Of a stretch of DNA of 64,000 nucleotides, positions 63,415 to 64,000 are shown piece by piece (positions within the stretch are counted from its first letter, which is position 1; each line of letters opens with the position of its first letter). The notes beneath the pieces were generated by a model, which was not told the DNA's origin, searched no databases, and worked only from the letters and a program-made list of their open reading frames with translations. Source of the DNA: Paracoccaceae bacterium (lineage in GTDB: Bacteria; Pseudomonadota; Alphaproteobacteria; Rhodobacterales; Rhodobacteraceae); NCBI GenBank assembly GCA_007694945.1, contig REER01000093.1, positions 1 to 64,000 of the forward strand, written 5' to 3'. Position numbers and translations under genes: made by a program.

Positions 63415-64000
63415 TTATTCGGGGCGCAGCTCCAGACCCAGACCCTGATTGACGAAATCGAAATTGACCGCGGTACTCCAGTCCAGTCCGGCCTCGACGA
63501 CGGCGGCCTCCACCATGGAGGTGTAGAACTCTGCGACCGCCTCGGGTGTCATCGCACCGATGCCAAGCTCAAGCGATGGCCCGCTGTCGACAATGCCGTT
63601 GTCGATCATCATCTCGATAGCGAAATCGACCTTGTCACGGGTCATGTCGGGATTGGCTTCAAGGATCATCGCGATAGCGTCTTCATTGTCGCCATACAGG
63701 AAGTTGTACCAGCCAAGGATCGAGCCATTGACGAAACACTCAACCACTTCGGGGCTGTTATCGATGGTGGACTGCATCACCTCGACCGTGGTCGCATAGG
63801 TGGAATAGCCCGCATCTGCGATCAGGAAGACATTGGGCATGAAGCCCGCTTCGGTCAGGATCGCATAGGGTTCAGAGGACAGGAAACCCTGCATGCCCGT
63901 GCGCTTGTCAGCCAAGAAAGGTGCGGGATTGAATGTGTAGGGCTGGCGTTGTTCGGCGGTGAAGCCATGCGCTGCGATCATCCACTGATAATAGGACGTA
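63415..64000 (-). CDS. ABC transporter substrate-binding protein (NMT1/THI5-like), C-terminal part
   Basis: The visible ~195 residues match the C-terminal lobe of NMT1/THI5-like periplasmic receptors: TGMQGFLSSEPYAILTEAG, TVEVMQSTIDNSPEVVECFV and WYNFLYGDNEDAI. Such receptors bind thiamine-pyrimidine precursors (ThiY), nitrate, taurine or riboflavin. The gene continues beyond the right edge, so the N-terminus and signal peptide are not seen. It leads the nine-gene operon and will hold the best clue to the imported compound. Confidence 0.88.
   Translation of the reverse strand, partial: TSYYQWMIAAHGFTAEQRQPYTFNPAPFLADKRTGMQGFLSSEPYAILTEAGFMPNVFLIADAGYSTYATTVEVMQSTIDNSPEVVECFVNGSILGWYNFLYGDNEDAIAMILEANPDMTRDKVDFAIEMMIDNGIVDSGPSLELGIGAMTPEAVAEFYTSMVEAAVVEAGLDWSTAVNFDFVNQGLGLELRPE

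Overview
The window is G+C-rich bacterial DNA, densely packed with translationally coupled operons. It most resembles the Rhodobacterales (Roseobacter/Paracoccus-type Alphaproteobacteria). This assignment is an inference from several features seen together: the xdhABC-guaD order, an FnrL-type TTGAT-N4-GTCAA box ahead of hemN, several Opp/Dpp, TRAP and TAXI transporters, an S8/P-domain/RTX protease, and the SpeA to carboxy(nor)spermidine route. No rRNA, tRNA, CRISPR array or intact insertion sequence was seen.

Layout. 1-0.85 kb: start of a FadD-type acyl-CoA ligase (minus, runs off the edge). 1.1-6.2 kb: a four-gene polyamine operon that covers arginine to agmatine to putrescine to spermidine by the carboxy(nor)spermidine route. 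6.4-8.8 kb: gyrB. 9.0-16.0 kb: peptide ABC importer 1 with an M20 amidohydrolase. 16.2-18.7 kb: a secreted subtilisin-like RTX protease. 18.8-25.7 kb: LysR regulator, xanthine dehydrogenase genes and guanine deaminase; xdhA is split by an in-frame stop. 26-31 kb: hemN, mogA, a DUF2478 protein and a hemerythrin protein beside a wrecked nitrate-respiration locus. 31.3-41.2 kb: a CocE/NonD hydrolase, an HTH regulator, peptide importer 2 and a C69-like Ntn hydrolase. 41.4-44.2 kb: a DctPQM-type TRAP transporter. 44.2-50.1 kb: small methyltransferases, UbiG, a membrane methyltransferase, a PNPOx-like flavoprotein, a FolB-like protein and mobile-element debris. 50.2-55.8 kb: a decayed CoA-thioester catabolic locus (IclR, enoyl-CoA hydratase and thiolase intact; ligase, DUF35, TAXI transporter and FadB-like genes broken). 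56.2-64 kb: a nine-gene coupled operon with an NMT1/THI5-type ABC importer, cytosine-deaminase-like amidohydrolase, FAD oxidase, two flavodoxin-fold quinone reductases, an isopenicillin-N-synthase-like oxygenase and a creatininase-family hydrolase.

The most striking theme is decay by deletions that join gene pieces in frame. NarK is fused to the tail of a parvulin-type isomerase, as if narGHJI had been excised. A TAXI solute-binding protein start is fused to a TRAP permease tail. A crotonase start is fused to a 3-hydroxyacyl-CoA dehydrogenase. Two further genes (xdhA and a DUF4149-like gene) carry single in-frame TAA codons. The best candidate for an undescribed working system is the 56-64 kb operon, which looks like a complete uptake and degradation route for a small nitrogen heterocycle or cyclic amide of unknown identity.
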